A DNA stretch of 64,000 nucleotides from Vampirovibrio sp. (GCA_024998755.1 JACEUU010000002.1:354045-418044), one strand, 5' to 3'; positions 44,237-54,077 are shown, numbered from the stretch's first letter. Numbers and translations: made by a program. The notes: generated by a model from the letters alone, not told the origin.

Positions 44237-46033
44237 ATGATGACCAACCCTGCAGCTTCTAACCAAACCGCAAGACCCGTTTCAACTAATGGTGTGTTAA
44301 GTAACTTATTTCAAGCATCTCATTTAATGGGGCATTATTTAGCGCAATGGCCTATTGTTGGGCAGTTAATTATTGGGTCCGCCCTTATTCAGCTAGTTAG
44401 TATTAGTTCGCCGCTGTTTTACATGATTGTGTTTGACCGTGTTTTTGGGCGTCAGAACCTCAATACCTTAGATGTTATGGCGATAGGTTTGGGGGCTTCC
44501 TACCTATTTGATGCCGTTCTTAAGGCCTTTAGAACCATGATGACCCATACCATGAATGATTCAATTGCTCATAGTTCGGTTAAAACGTTGTTAAGCCAAT
44601 TATTTGGATTAACCCCCAATAGGCTCATGGTGCCCATGCTTCGGCAAAGTTTGGAATGGTACGGCTTACTAAACAGCCAAATTCAATGGATGACCACCTT
44701 TGTTTGGCAAACCTGTTTGGATTCATTGTTTGCATTACTTTTGGCAATTATTCTTTTTATTATGGATTTCCAACTAGCATTGGTTGCTTTTTCTCCGTTA
44801 TTGCCCATTATTTTAATTACAATGTGGACACAAGCCCCGCTGAAAAAAAGTTTTCAACAAGCCGAACTTTCCCAAGTGCAGTTTAGAAATAAAATGAATG
44901 AAGGGCTTCACCAGCTAGAATCGCTTTCTGTAGCTAGGGCGAGAGCACCGTTTGAAAAACTAGTTTGGCAACTTTATGAAACAGAAGTATTACCGAACCA
45001 AAGTAGACCCCTTATTTGGCGGGCACATTTAGCTGATTTTCAAGGGTTTTTGCTGGGCTTAGGCGGTTTAGGTGTTCTGTATTTTGGGGCTCATAAAGTT
45101 GTTGAAAACCATTTATCGTTTGGTATTTATTTGGCTATCAATATGTTTAGCAGGCAATTAGTGGGTACGTTTCAACGCTTAGGCGATGGTTTCGCCCAAT
45201 GGCTGAGTATTTCTTCCAAGTTGGAACAGGCTTCTAAAGACGCTTACCAGCTGATTGAAACAAATGCTAACCAAACGGCTTCTCGGTTGAATTTAACATT
45301 GCCCAGCGTGCAGGGCTTTTTGGAAGCCAAGGGTATTCAATTTAGCTATATGCCGGAAATGCCACCAACACTGAAACAATTGGCACTTTCCGTACCAGCA
45401 GGGGCGAAAGTGGCATTGGTGGGTAGAAGTGGTTCAGGCAAAAGTACCCTTTTACGCTTATTCCATGGGGCGTTACAACCACAAGTCGGACAACTTTCGT
45501 TAGATGGGTACGCCTTGCCAGATTTATCGTTGGATTTCCTGCATCAAAGCGTGGGAATGGTTCATACCCAACAAGGTATTTTTCAAGGCACATTGAAAGA
45601 AAATATTACCTTGTTTGATGAGTCGTTTACCCCGAAAGAGGTGTTAGATGCCGCTAGCTTAAGTGGGTTGGCAGAGATGATGCAAAGCCCCCACGGATTG
45701 AATTTACCCATTATGAGCAATGGTGGTAACCTTTCTGAAGGGCAAACAGCTAGAATTTTGCTGGCTCGTTCGGTGCTTCGGCAACCCTCTGTTTTGCTTA
45801 TTGATGATATTTTTTCGGGGTTAGAGCCTCCTGTTATTGATGCTATTCTTCAACAATTGTTAGTACGATTTAGGCAACAAACTGTCATTGTCGTTTCACA
45901 TTCACCCCAAGTGCATCGGTTTTTTGATTCTGTGGTGGTGCTTGAAGGTGGCCAGTGTGTTGAAACGGGTACGGTAGATGAATTACTGGCTCATCGTAAC
46001 TATTACTACCACTTATACGGTTCGGGGAAATAA
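44237..46033 (+). CDS. Type I secretion ABC transporter (ATPase plus permease)
   Basis: 598 aa. A membrane domain of about six helices (residues ~40-330), then the nucleotide-binding domain: Walker A GRSGSGKST near residue 397, signature NLSEGQTARILLARS, Walker B SVLLIDDIFSGLE, H-loop VVSHSP. There is no C39 peptidase or CLD-like N-terminal domain. The usual catalytic Glu after Walker B is Asp, and the signature is LSEGQ rather than LSGGQ, so ATP hydrolysis may be slow or altered. Start is a tandem ATG. Followed by HlyD after 3 bases. Confidence 0.85.
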   Translation: MMTNPAASNQTARPVSTNGVLSNLFQASHLMGHYLAQWPIVGQLIIGSALIQLVSISSPLFYMIVFDRVFGRQNLNTLDVMAIGLGASYLFDAVLKAFRTMMTHTMNDSIAHSSVKTLLSQLFGLTPNRLMVPMLRQSLEWYGLLNSQIQWMTTFVWQTCLDSLFALLLAIILFIMDFQLALVAFSPLLPIILITMWTQAPLKKSFQQAELSQVQFRNKMNEGLHQLESLSVARARAPFEKLVWQLYETEVLPNQSRPLIWRAHLADFQGFLLGLGGLGVLYFGAHKVVENHLSFGIYLAINMFSRQLVGTFQRLGDGFAQWLSISSKLEQASKDAYQLIETNANQTASRLNLTLPSVQGFLEAKGIQFSYMPEMPPTLKQLALSVPAGAKVALVGRSGSGKSTLLRLFHGALQPQVGQLSLDGYALPDLSLDFLHQSVGMVHTQQGIFQGTLKENITLFDESFTPKEVLDAASLSGLAEMMQSPHGLNLPIMSNGGNLSEGQTARILLARSVLRQPSVLLIDDIFSGLEPPVIDAILQQLLVRFRQQTVIVVSHSPQVHRFFDSVVVLEGGQCVETGTVDELLAHRNYYYHLYGSGK

Positions 46034-46036
46034 CTC

Positions 46037-47299
46037 ATGATGTCTATTAAAAATGCCCAATTAAATTTATTCAAGCTCACCTTCTGGTTTTCATTGGTTT
46101 TGGTGGCATTAATTGTTGGCTTGCTAATTTGGGCAAACAATTGTATGTTGGAAGAATCTGTTCCGGGCTTTGGGGAATTAGTACCCGAAGTAAAAGAAAC
46201 AGCCGTTAGGGCTTCTACCCGTGGATTAATTGTTGCGTTATTTACAGAAGAACAGAAAGCAGTTAAAGCGGGGCAGGTTCTCATTCAGTTAGACCCAGAA
46301 CCCTATAACAGTAGCCAAGCCGCAACAACCTCTCAACTTTCTAGTTTAAATGATAATGTTTCTTCATTAAGATCAGCAGCGTTTCATAAACCAGTGATGG
46401 CTCATTCTGCTTCTAGTGCTTGGGCAAATGCCAGTGTGGCAGATTATGAAACCCAAAAAATGGTGATTAATCAACGTATTGAACAAAGCAAGCATGAAGA
46501 AGCACAAGTTAATACTAGGTACAGGCTATTGCAGCAGGAATTAAGTACCCTTAATTCCCGAAATGCTCGTTATCAGCAACTGTATAACGAAGGGGGCTTA
46601 TCAAAAGTTGAGCTAGACCAATACCTGCTGGAATCCATGGAAAAACAACGGATGGTTGATGAAACTCGGTCTGAAATGGCGAGCAAAAAGCTAGGCGTTC
46701 AATTGGCAATGCAAGGGCTGCATCAAATACAATCTTCCTACGAAAAAGAAGTATTTTCTAGGATGAATGACGTGGAGCAATCCATGTTACAAGTTAATAA
46801 GGAATTGGTGCAAACCGCTACAAATAAGGAATATACCATCATTAAAGCCCCTACCAGTGGTATTGTAAACCAGCAAGCCGTTCACGGACCGGGTGTATTT
46901 GTGGAAGCTGGCGATACGTTAATGACCTTAGTACCTGAAAAGTTGCCCATTCATGCGGAAATAAAAGTAACCAACCAAGATTTATCTTATATTCATCTTG
47001 ATCAAATAGCCGCCTTACGGGTGGATGCTTTCCCTTATCAAAAGTACGGAAGGCTAATGGGTAAGGTTACCGCTATTTCCCCTTCCACGCAAAAAGATGA
47101 CAAGGGTAATAGTTTATACAAATTAACCATTACACTTGATGAACAATGCTTGCGGGTTAACGATAAATGCCATACCCTTCGCCCTGGCATGACGGTTAGC
47201 ACCGACTTAGTAACCCGAAAAAGAACGTTACTTAGTTTTGTAACAGAACCCCTACAAATGAAATTAGACAGAGCATTTAGAGACCCTTCTGGGCATTAA
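46037..47299 (+). CDS. HlyD-family membrane fusion protein
   Basis: 420 aa. One N-terminal membrane helix (residues ~12-34), a lipoyl-like half-motif (GLIVALFTEEQKAVKAGQVL), a long periplasmic coiled coil (~90-250), the second half-motif (APTSGIVNQQAVHGPGVFVEAG), and a C-terminal beta-barrel (LRPGMTVSTDLVTRKRTLL). It links the ABC transporter to the TolC-like channel. A short Cys-containing segment (DEQCLRVNDKCHTLRPG) is unusual. Confidence 0.88.
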   Translation: MMSIKNAQLNLFKLTFWFSLVLVALIVGLLIWANNCMLEESVPGFGELVPEVKETAVRASTRGLIVALFTEEQKAVKAGQVLIQLDPEPYNSSQAATTSQLSSLNDNVSSLRSAAFHKPVMAHSASSAWANASVADYETQKMVINQRIEQSKHEEAQVNTRYRLLQQELSTLNSRNARYQQLYNEGGLSKVELDQYLLESMEKQRMVDETRSEMASKKLGVQLAMQGLHQIQSSYEKEVFSRMNDVEQSMLQVNKELVQTATNKEYTIIKAPTSGIVNQQAVHGPGVFVEAGDTLMTLVPEKLPIHAEIKVTNQDLSYIHLDQIAALRVDAFPYQKYGRLMGKVTAISPSTQKDDKGNSLYKLTITLDEQCLRVNDKCHTLRPGMTVSTDLVTRKRTLLSFVTEPLQMKLDRAFRDPSGH

Positions 47300-47332
47300 T
47301 AATCAATTTAATATCTTATTGGAGTATACCTT

Positions 47333-48889
47333 ATGACCCTCAAGCTAAAATTAATTTGTTTAACAGCCGCTATTGTGCAAGCAGGTTTGCTACCGATAAC
47401 GTTAGTTTGGGCTGAAAATGAGCCTTCTCTGAATACGGAAGTTTCTGCTGTTACCACGGCATCTGTTGAAAATTTGTCAATAGCAGACCCTAAACCCGCT
47501 GAACCTGAAGTAGATACAACAGCTATTTCCCTCCTTTCAACAACGGATTCAACCCCCACAAATGAAATGGAGGGTGTTACTGAAACTGCAGAGCCGATTA
47601 TTATTGATTTACCGTTAGTAATAGAACAAGTGCTAAACAATAATCGTCAGCTGTTATACGCCAAATCAAAAGTTTCAGAAAACAAAGCAGAACAACTACG
47701 GGCAAGAGCTCAGTTTTTACCTAACATTACGGGTGAATTTTCTTATGAAAATTACGATGGGGGTACGATTTTTATTCGGCAAGAACCCGTTCAAGTAAAA
47801 CGTAAAACCTATTATCCTAAGCTGGTTTTTGATTTACCCATTCCGCTGGGCGGGGCTAACTTCTTTCAATTACAATCAGCTAAATACTTGGTGCAATCTG
47901 CTTTGTACGGGGTAGATAAAACGACGCAAGAACAGTTACTTAAAGGGGTAAAAGCATATTACAATGTACAAGCTTCTGAAGGTAAAATTCAAGCGGCAAA
48001 GCAGGCACTCAAAGAATCTGAAGAAAACACCCTGTACCAGCAATCTAGAATGAAGGCAGGGGTTGGCAAAAAACTGGATTGGTTGCAAGCCCAAGGCACG
48101 CAGGCTAATCAATCGCTGAATTTGTTGGTTGCTGAAAACCAACGGTTTTTGGGCTTGGCGGATTTAGAAACCATATTGGCGAAACCGGTTTTAGGTATTT
48201 CTGAAATCAAGCAAGAAGCGTCTGTTCCACAATTTTGGATACCTGAAACCTTGACCTTAGAACAGTGCTTGAAGGAAGCTCAAACGAATCGGCCTGATTT
48301 GAAAGAATTGCAATCGCAACTAGCTGAGGCCAGAGCCGATTTAAGAACCATAAAATCAAGACTGGTTCCCACTATCAATTTAGGGTCGTATATTGGTGGC
48401 GTAGGGCCTGAATTAGGAGATTTATCCAAGGTCTTTCAGGCGGGTATTCGGGCTCGGGTAGATTTGCTCAACCAATTAGGGGTGGATTCGATTGGGAGAA
48501 TTCGGTCTCAAAAAGCCCGTATTGAACAAAAAAACATTGAATTAGAAACGAAGTTGGCTGAAAGCCAGCGTCAAACCTTGGAATCGTACCAGAGAGTTCA
48601 ACTGCTCAAGCACCAACGGGAATTATTGGAATCAAAACTTATTGCGAATCAGGAAGCTTATCGCATTGCGAAACTTCGGCAAGCTAGCCAAGTAGGCATT
48701 TATTTAGAAGTTAGTCAAACTCTGAATGATTTAGTGGCAACGCAAAGTGAATTTGTTACCACTATGATGCAGTACAATTCGGCCCAAGCAGAGTTGTTGT
48801 TCCAAATGGGGCAATTAACGCCGGCTATTTTATTGGGGTTAAATCCTCAAACACCAACCAATACTTTACCGCAACTTAAAACACCTTAA
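47333..48889 (+). CDS. TolC-like outer membrane efflux protein
   Basis: 518 aa. Signal peptide at residues 1-27 (ending LVWAEN), a Thr/Glu/Pro-rich linker (~30-85), then the outer membrane efflux repeats: LPLVIEQVLNNNRQLLYAKS and, about 200 residues later, LTLEQCLKEAQTNRPDLKEL, each followed by coiled coil. Completes the type I secretion tripartite machine. Ends 5 bases before the nested repeat at 48895. Confidence 0.88.
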   Translation: MTLKLKLICLTAAIVQAGLLPITLVWAENEPSLNTEVSAVTTASVENLSIADPKPAEPEVDTTAISLLSTTDSTPTNEMEGVTETAEPIIIDLPLVIEQVLNNNRQLLYAKSKVSENKAEQLRARAQFLPNITGEFSYENYDGGTIFIRQEPVQVKRKTYYPKLVFDLPIPLGGANFFQLQSAKYLVQSALYGVDKTTQEQLLKGVKAYYNVQASEGKIQAAKQALKESEENTLYQQSRMKAGVGKKLDWLQAQGTQANQSLNLLVAENQRFLGLADLETILAKPVLGISEIKQEASVPQFWIPETLTLEQCLKEAQTNRPDLKELQSQLAEARADLRTIKSRLVPTINLGSYIGGVGPELGDLSKVFQAGIRARVDLLNQLGVDSIGRIRSQKARIEQKNIELETKLAESQRQTLESYQRVQLLKHQRELLESKLIANQEAYRIAKLRQASQVGIYLEVSQTLNDLVATQSEFVTTMMQYNSAQAELLFQMGQLTPAILLGLNPQTPTNTLPQLKTP

Positions 48890-49005
48890 AAAATAGACCT
48901 CTTGCATGACTCGATATCTGGGGCATCCACAGAGCGAGAAAACGTAGAACGTTTTACGTTGTCATTTGCGGTACTCAAATTCTTATGTACCCCTATGTAC
49001 ACCTC

Positions 49006-49290
49006 ATACCAATTCGCACATTGAATAGCGTGTTTGGCTTTATAGCTGTTCCAAAAGTTAATGAGCTACTCTATCCTCTGTAGGGGCGGACTGCGTCCGC
49101 CCGCCTAAGGTTAATAGTAACGGGCGGACGCAGTCCGCCCCTACGATAGGGTTCATTAATACTTGGAACAGCTATAAAGCCTCTGCGGGCTGGCACAAGA
49201 GACCAGCCCCTACGAAAATGCAACTGTAGGGGAAGCTCTCCGTGGCTTCCCGTTGCAAGATTTTACGCTATTTAATGTGCGAATTAGTAT
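49006..49290. mobile_element. IS630-type MITE (family B, copy 1) inserted in MITE A
   Basis: The ends ATACCAATTCGCACATTGAA and, reverse-complemented, ATACTAATTCGCACATTAAA resemble the ends of the IS630 at 16120-17204. It has no transposase. It holds element 49041-49176 and two further small hairpins (GGGCTGG/CCAGCCC and GGGGAAGC/GCTTCCC). Confidence 0.78.
49041..49176. repeat. MITE-like element, family C, copy 2, inside MITE B
   Basis: 136 bp, ends TATAGCTGTTCC and GGAACAGCTATA. The core is a perfect 24-bp inverted repeat with arms at 49081-49104 and 49120-49143. Third layer of the nest. Confidence 0.8.
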
Positions 49291-49493
49291 CAAATTCTCC
49301 GTTCTTGGTTGCTAAAGCAACCTGTTTGCAGGGCAAACAACATTCCTAGAATCTACACCCACCTCTCGAGTCATGCAAGAGGTCTAATATTATAATTGTA
49401 AATTTTTTTTGCATTATCCATTATAACCAACACAACATCCGTTTTTTGAGACTTCTAAAACATATAAGCCATGCTTTATCTGAAAGCAACTGT

Positions 49494-49522
49494 TTGACAA
49501 AACGTTAAAATTAGATTAGTGT
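49494..49522 (+). promoter_or_regulatory. Putative promoter of the polysaccharide cluster
   Basis: TTGACA (49494-49499), a 17-bp spacer and TAGTGT (49517-49522), 117 bases before the first polysaccharide gene. A TAGAAT lies 5 bases further. The remaining part of 49386-49638 is an AT-rich leader. Confidence 0.5.
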
Positions 49523-49638
49523 AGAATCAACACCAATCAATCATTTAACAATTACTCGTTTTTTGTATGCTTTTTTCTTAGTTTTAGACTTTGTTTAGTT
49601 TATGCCGAACATGGCACCCTTTGGAGGTTCTCACTTAA

Positions 49639-50454
49639 ATGTCTACATCCACGTCGTCCTCTCTATTCCCGAAAACCATTCAACCCGCAATGGTGCCTTC
49701 TGAATTAACGCAACTTGAATCTGTACTAGATGAGCAGGCTTTACTAGAAGCCTTACAGGCACTTGATATTACGATACCCGAACTTAAGGTTGAATCTCAA
49801 CACAACCCAATAAAACTTTCTTACTTGCATTCCCCTTACAAAGAAAAACCACTGCAATGGGCTTTTAAACGAGTATTTGATATCATTTTTACAACCGTCG
49901 GTTTGTTGCTGTTTGCATTGCCATTATTAACCCTCGCTTGCTTGGTGAAATTTACGTCTCAAGGACCTCTGTTTTTTACCCAAGAACGCATTGGCTTGCA
50001 CGGCAAAAAATTCAATATGTATAAATTTCGCTCAATGTATGTAGATGCTGAAGAGCGGTTACAAGATTTATTAGCTGAAAATGAAACCAATCAAACCATG
50101 TTTAAAATGAAGAATGACCCTCGGGTAACGCCTGTGGGCAAATGGTTACGCAAGTTCAGCTTAGATGAATTTCCGCAATTGCTTAATGTGCTAAAAGGTG
50201 AAATGTCTTTAGTTGGGCCTCGTCCACCTATTGAAAGAGAATTGAGTGCATACCAAACGTGGCATTTTGTTCGGTTTTCAACCGTACCGGGGTTAACGGG
50301 TGCTTGGCAAGTTAGCGGGCGTTCCAACATTACCGAATTTAACGATGTGGTAAAATTAGATTTTAACTATATTCGTAACTGGTCTGTTTGGCAAGATTTA
50401 TCTATTTTGTTTAGAACAGTGCCTGTTGTTCTTTTTACTAAAGGGTCTTCTTAA
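49639..50454 (+). CDS. Undecaprenyl-phosphate sugar-1-phosphate transferase
   Basis: 271 aa. GGAGG lies 11 nt upstream of the start. The N-terminal ~70 residues are soluble, one membrane helix is at ~86-106, then the bacterial sugar transferase domain: GPLFFTQERIGLHGKKFNMY, KFRSMY, FSLDEFPQLLNVLKGEMSLV with GPRPP, and PGLTGAWQVSGR. It starts polymer synthesis by loading a sugar phosphate on the lipid carrier (WbaP/EpsL/WcaJ group). First gene of the cluster. Confidence 0.92.
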   Translation: MSTSTSSSLFPKTIQPAMVPSELTQLESVLDEQALLEALQALDITIPELKVESQHNPIKLSYLHSPYKEKPLQWAFKRVFDIIFTTVGLLLFALPLLTLACLVKFTSQGPLFFTQERIGLHGKKFNMYKFRSMYVDAEERLQDLLAENETNQTMFKMKNDPRVTPVGKWLRKFSLDEFPQLLNVLKGEMSLVGPRPPIERELSAYQTWHFVRFSTVPGLTGAWQVSGRSNITEFNDVVKLDFNYIRNWSVWQDLSILFRTVPVVLFTKGSS

Positions 50455-50522
50455 GGCCCCCTCCTTGTTAGTTAAAATGTTGTCTATCCCTCCATTACTT
50501 ATAGAAAATTATATTGTTACTA

Positions 50523-51650
50523 ATGTCAAATATACAAACGAATTATGCTATTATTTCAGATCAACTTGCTGGGGGTATCGGCGGTGCTGAAAACCTACTT
50601 TGGTTGGCGATGGACTTATTCCCCTATGCAGATGTTTATACCACGGTTATTCGTCCTGAAATTATTCCTTCACCTTATAATAAACGGGTTATTACCCCCA
50701 CATGGATTCAAAAACTACCCAATGCTGGTAAGTTATACAAAGGCTACTTACCTTTAATGCCGTTGGCTTTGGAAATGTTAAATTTACAGGCTTATGATGT
50801 GGTACTTTCCATGAACCACAGTATGGCAAAGGGGGTCGTTGTACGCCCCGATGCGTTGCACGTTTGCTATTGCCATTCCCCTGCCCGCTATATTTGGGAT
50901 ATGTTTTGGACATATTCTGAAATGAACCAGTTCAGCCCAATCAAACATTTTTTGGTAGCAGCATTATCCAGTTATTTGCGACTGTGGGACGTTTCATCTG
51001 CCCAACGGGTTGACCACTTTTTGGCGAACTCCTCCATTACCAAGCAGCGGATTGAAACGTATTATAATCGTCCTGCAGAAATATTGTACCCTGGGTGTGA
51101 TACGAAAAAATTTGACAATTTAGGTACAGATGACTATTATTTAATGGTTGGTAGGTTAGTCGCTTATAAAGGCTTTGATTTGGCAGTAGATGTCTTTAAT
51201 CAACTGAAATTACCCTTGAAAATTGCCGGTAGTGGGCCAGAATTAGACGCACTACGAGCCAAAGCAGGCCCAACGGTTGAAATTTTGGGTCGGGTGGATG
51301 ACGCCACCTTAAAAACCTTAGTGGGGCGTTGTAAAGGCTTTATATTCCCAGGCAAAGAAGATTTTGGTATTGTCATGGTTGAAGCACAAGCAGCGGGTAA
51401 ACCGGTTATTGCTTTATCTGCAGGTGGTGCTATTGATATTGTGAAACATGGTGAAACTGGTTGGCTGGCTCCAGAATATACTGTAGAAGCCTTTAAAAAA
51501 GCCGTTTTAGAAGCAAATGAGCAACCATGGCACAGCAAAACTATTGCCAACCACGCTGAACAGTTTAGTATTGAAAATTTTCAAAAAAGATTAAAAGAAA
51601 TCCTTGAAAATCCTGCAACGTACAAGAAAAGAACAAACTTGACGTTTTAA
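50523..51650 (+). CDS. Glycosyltransferase, GT4 family
   Basis: 375 aa from ATG 50523. N-terminal SDQLAGGIGGAENLLW, CYCHSPARYIWDMFW, then YLMVGRLVAYKGFDLAVDVF, LKIAGSGPELD and FGIVMVEAQAAGKPVIALSAGGA. These are mannosyl/rhamnosyltransferase-like GT4 motifs; the donor is unknown. Probably the second sugar of the repeat unit. Confidence 0.88.
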   Translation: MSNIQTNYAIISDQLAGGIGGAENLLWLAMDLFPYADVYTTVIRPEIIPSPYNKRVITPTWIQKLPNAGKLYKGYLPLMPLALEMLNLQAYDVVLSMNHSMAKGVVVRPDALHVCYCHSPARYIWDMFWTYSEMNQFSPIKHFLVAALSSYLRLWDVSSAQRVDHFLANSSITKQRIETYYNRPAEILYPGCDTKKFDNLGTDDYYLMVGRLVAYKGFDLAVDVFNQLKLPLKIAGSGPELDALRAKAGPTVEILGRVDDATLKTLVGRCKGFIFPGKEDFGIVMVEAQAAGKPVIALSAGGAIDIVKHGETGWLAPEYTVEAFKKAVLEANEQPWHSKTIANHAEQFSIENFQKRLKEILENPATYKKRTNLTF

Positions 51651-51799
51651 GAATTAATGTATTTGTAATCTGCCGATTGTAGCACAATTATAACTTGTTT
51701 AATACTTTATATAGTTAACTGTTTTTTTCAAGTAAACTGGTATTACTCTCTGTCCAATCAAGAAATTCGCACTCACATACGCTAAGGTTTAAATTTAAA

Positions 51800-54049
51800 A
51801 TGATGATGATGTCTTCTTCTTCACCCGCACAATACCCTCTTTCTCAAGCCAGCTTTTTTGCAGAATCTTCTGTTGCTGGCACTGCAGACAACACCCCCAT
51901 CGGTAAGCGTTCCTTTGCACTTAGCTGGGGCTTATTGCTCAAACAAGAAAAAAACTGGATTTTAGGCGTTTTAGTAACAGGCTTAATTGTTATTATCCTA
52001 TATTTTACGTTACTTTACCAGTATAGCTACAAAACACAGGCCGATATTTTTATTAAAGATGTGCAACGTAACGCCGTGGTTGCTGAATATAGTACGTCTT
52101 CTTTGGTAAAAACGGAAAGTGGTTATTCTAACCCGCTGTTTAACTATCAGCAAGTGTTACGGTCAGAAATGTTAACCAATAGAATTTATCCAATTCTGAG
52201 TAAAAAATTCCCTGAAGATTTCCAACAACTTAAAATTAAAGATTTAGCCTCTTTTAATAGTGTGTTATCTAAAAAAGTAGTTACCTCCAAAATCATTCCA
52301 TCTACAGATATTATTCAGATTATGGTCAAATGGCCCAATGCAGAAAATAGTACTGTGGTTGCTGAAGAAATTATCAAGGGGTTTAAAGCGACTAACCTAG
52401 AACTTCAAAAAGATGTTACATCGACCCAAAAAGGGCATTTAGACAGCCAATTGGCAGCCATTACTTCTGAACTTTCTTCGGTTCGAAAAGTGGTTAAAAA
52501 CTTTAAACTTAACAATGGTGCCGTTGAAATTGGTCAAGAAGGCGAAGGGTTGGTTCGGGTTCGGGTCGATTTAGAACAACAGCTGGAAACCATTGAAGGG
52601 CAAATTCGGTTTAACCGTAGCCGTGTTAGCGAATTGAAACAGTTGCTCAGCATTTCAAGCCCGAAGGCTGCCGTTCAAGCTTCAAGCGTGGGTGAAGACC
52701 CTTATTTGGTTCGCTCTCAAACCACGTTGTCTGAATTAGAAGACCAGCGTGCCAAGTTACGCACCAAATTTACAGATGATTACCCAGATGTAAAAGCATT
52801 AACCGAGCAAATTACCCAAGTAACGGCAGACATGAATAAGCGTCGGGTAGAATCGTTAGGGGAAGCCACTTCTGGTTCAACAAAACGCGGACTTTACGAT
52901 AAAACTTCAACGGCATTGGCTTATGATTTAGCCAAGGCTCAATCTGAACTGGTTTCATTACAATCGCAAAAATCAGCTATTGCCCGAGGCGTTGGAAATT
53001 TACGCTCCAAATCATTGCTCATTCCTAGTAAAGAATTAGGGTTGAAGGAACTTAATAGCAAAGAAGCCTCTTTATTACAGGCTTATGAAGCGTTACGAAG
53101 CAAGCAAATTGAAGCCAATATCAAAAACGAATCGGTTATTGATAACTTGCTAGTATTATCTTCGCCCACCCAAGCCAGTGTTGATTTAACGGGCTTAATG
53201 CTAGATTTAATTGGGTTATTACTCCTATTTTCTGGCTTAGCCTTAAGTTCAGCATGGATAAAAGATACCATTACCAACCAATGGGATAGCAGAGAAGCGT
53301 TAGAATCCATTACAGGGCTACCTATTTTAAGTTGTATTCCTTGGAAAAATGGCTTAGTTTCAGCTTCTGCTAATGGCAAATTAACCTTAAAAACCCAAAA
53401 CGAATGGTTTAAACTGGCTCAACAGTTAAAGCGTATGCTTAAAAATAGCGAAGTCAAAGTCATTGGCTTGTTTAGCACAGATAACCACCGTTACGTTTCT
53501 TCCCTAATGGATACCTTGGCGTTTGCCTTCACTAAAAACGGACAAATTCCGTTGATTTTGGAACCTGTATTGACCAATTCAACGGAAAGTACTGCTGAAA
53601 AACAAACGCATTTGTTATCTTTAGGTACATTAGAAGCTTTGATTGAACAAGTTTCAGGTGTTGTTCGGTCTAACCCAGAACAAGCAGATACCTATATTAC
53701 CCAAGCCCTAGCGGGATGGAAAGAACAATTACGGCAAGCAGCCTTGGCAAATACGAGTTTTACTGGCTTAACAATTGCAGTAACCACTGATGAAGACAAA
53801 GTAATGCAGTTGTTTGCTTCTAAAGCATTTGAAAAAATTCTAAAGGCTTTAGCCAACGAAGTAGATTGTATTTTAGTGAACGCACCTACTGCTGAAACGG
53901 GCGATGCCACCTTAATGTCTGTAGCACAAACGGTTGATGGGGTTTTAGTTTACGTTTCTCCTAAATCTAAACGCCCCTTATTAAAATTAATGCTAACTGA
54001 TTTTGAAAAGCTTCAATGCCCCGTTTTAGGCTTACTAAGCAGATGCTAA
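51800..54049 (+). CDS. Wzz/Wzc-like chain-length protein with degenerate kinase domain
   Basis: 749 aa starting with four ATG codons. First membrane helix at ~52-73, a Wzz periplasmic region with long coiled coils (~95-430), second helix near 460-485, then a cytoplasmic domain laid out like a BY-kinase (CpsD/Wzc). The P-loop position reads GLFSTDNHRYVSSLMDTLAF, with no Gly-Lys-Ser/Thr. A Walker A'/B-like EVDCILVNAPTAETGDATLM is partly kept and there is no C-terminal Tyr cluster. It therefore probably controls chain length without kinase activity. Confidence 0.82.
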   Translation: MMMMSSSSPAQYPLSQASFFAESSVAGTADNTPIGKRSFALSWGLLLKQEKNWILGVLVTGLIVIILYFTLLYQYSYKTQADIFIKDVQRNAVVAEYSTSSLVKTESGYSNPLFNYQQVLRSEMLTNRIYPILSKKFPEDFQQLKIKDLASFNSVLSKKVVTSKIIPSTDIIQIMVKWPNAENSTVVAEEIIKGFKATNLELQKDVTSTQKGHLDSQLAAITSELSSVRKVVKNFKLNNGAVEIGQEGEGLVRVRVDLEQQLETIEGQIRFNRSRVSELKQLLSISSPKAAVQASSVGEDPYLVRSQTTLSELEDQRAKLRTKFTDDYPDVKALTEQITQVTADMNKRRVESLGEATSGSTKRGLYDKTSTALAYDLAKAQSELVSLQSQKSAIARGVGNLRSKSLLIPSKELGLKELNSKEASLLQAYEALRSKQIEANIKNESVIDNLLVLSSPTQASVDLTGLMLDLIGLLLLFSGLALSSAWIKDTITNQWDSREALESITGLPILSCIPWKNGLVSASANGKLTLKTQNEWFKLAQQLKRMLKNSEVKVIGLFSTDNHRYVSSLMDTLAFAFTKNGQIPLILEPVLTNSTESTAEKQTHLLSLGTLEALIEQVSGVVRSNPEQADTYITQALAGWKEQLRQAALANTSFTGLTIAVTTDEDKVMQLFASKAFEKILKALANEVDCILVNAPTAETGDATLMSVAQTVDGVLVYVSPKSKRPLLKLMLTDFEKLQCPVLGLLSRC

Positions 54050-54077
54050 ACTTAATGATGGAGCTAACCGCTTAAGT

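Larger units (their letters stand above)
48895..49385. repeat. MITE family A, copy 3, interrupted by nested elements
   Basis: Ends AGACCTCTTGCATGACTCGA and its inverse, flanked by AAT on both sides. Same orientation as copy 2. The internal sequence is split after ACCTC at 49005 by a 285-bp element and resumes at 49291 (AAATTCTCCGTTC). Confidence 0.82.
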
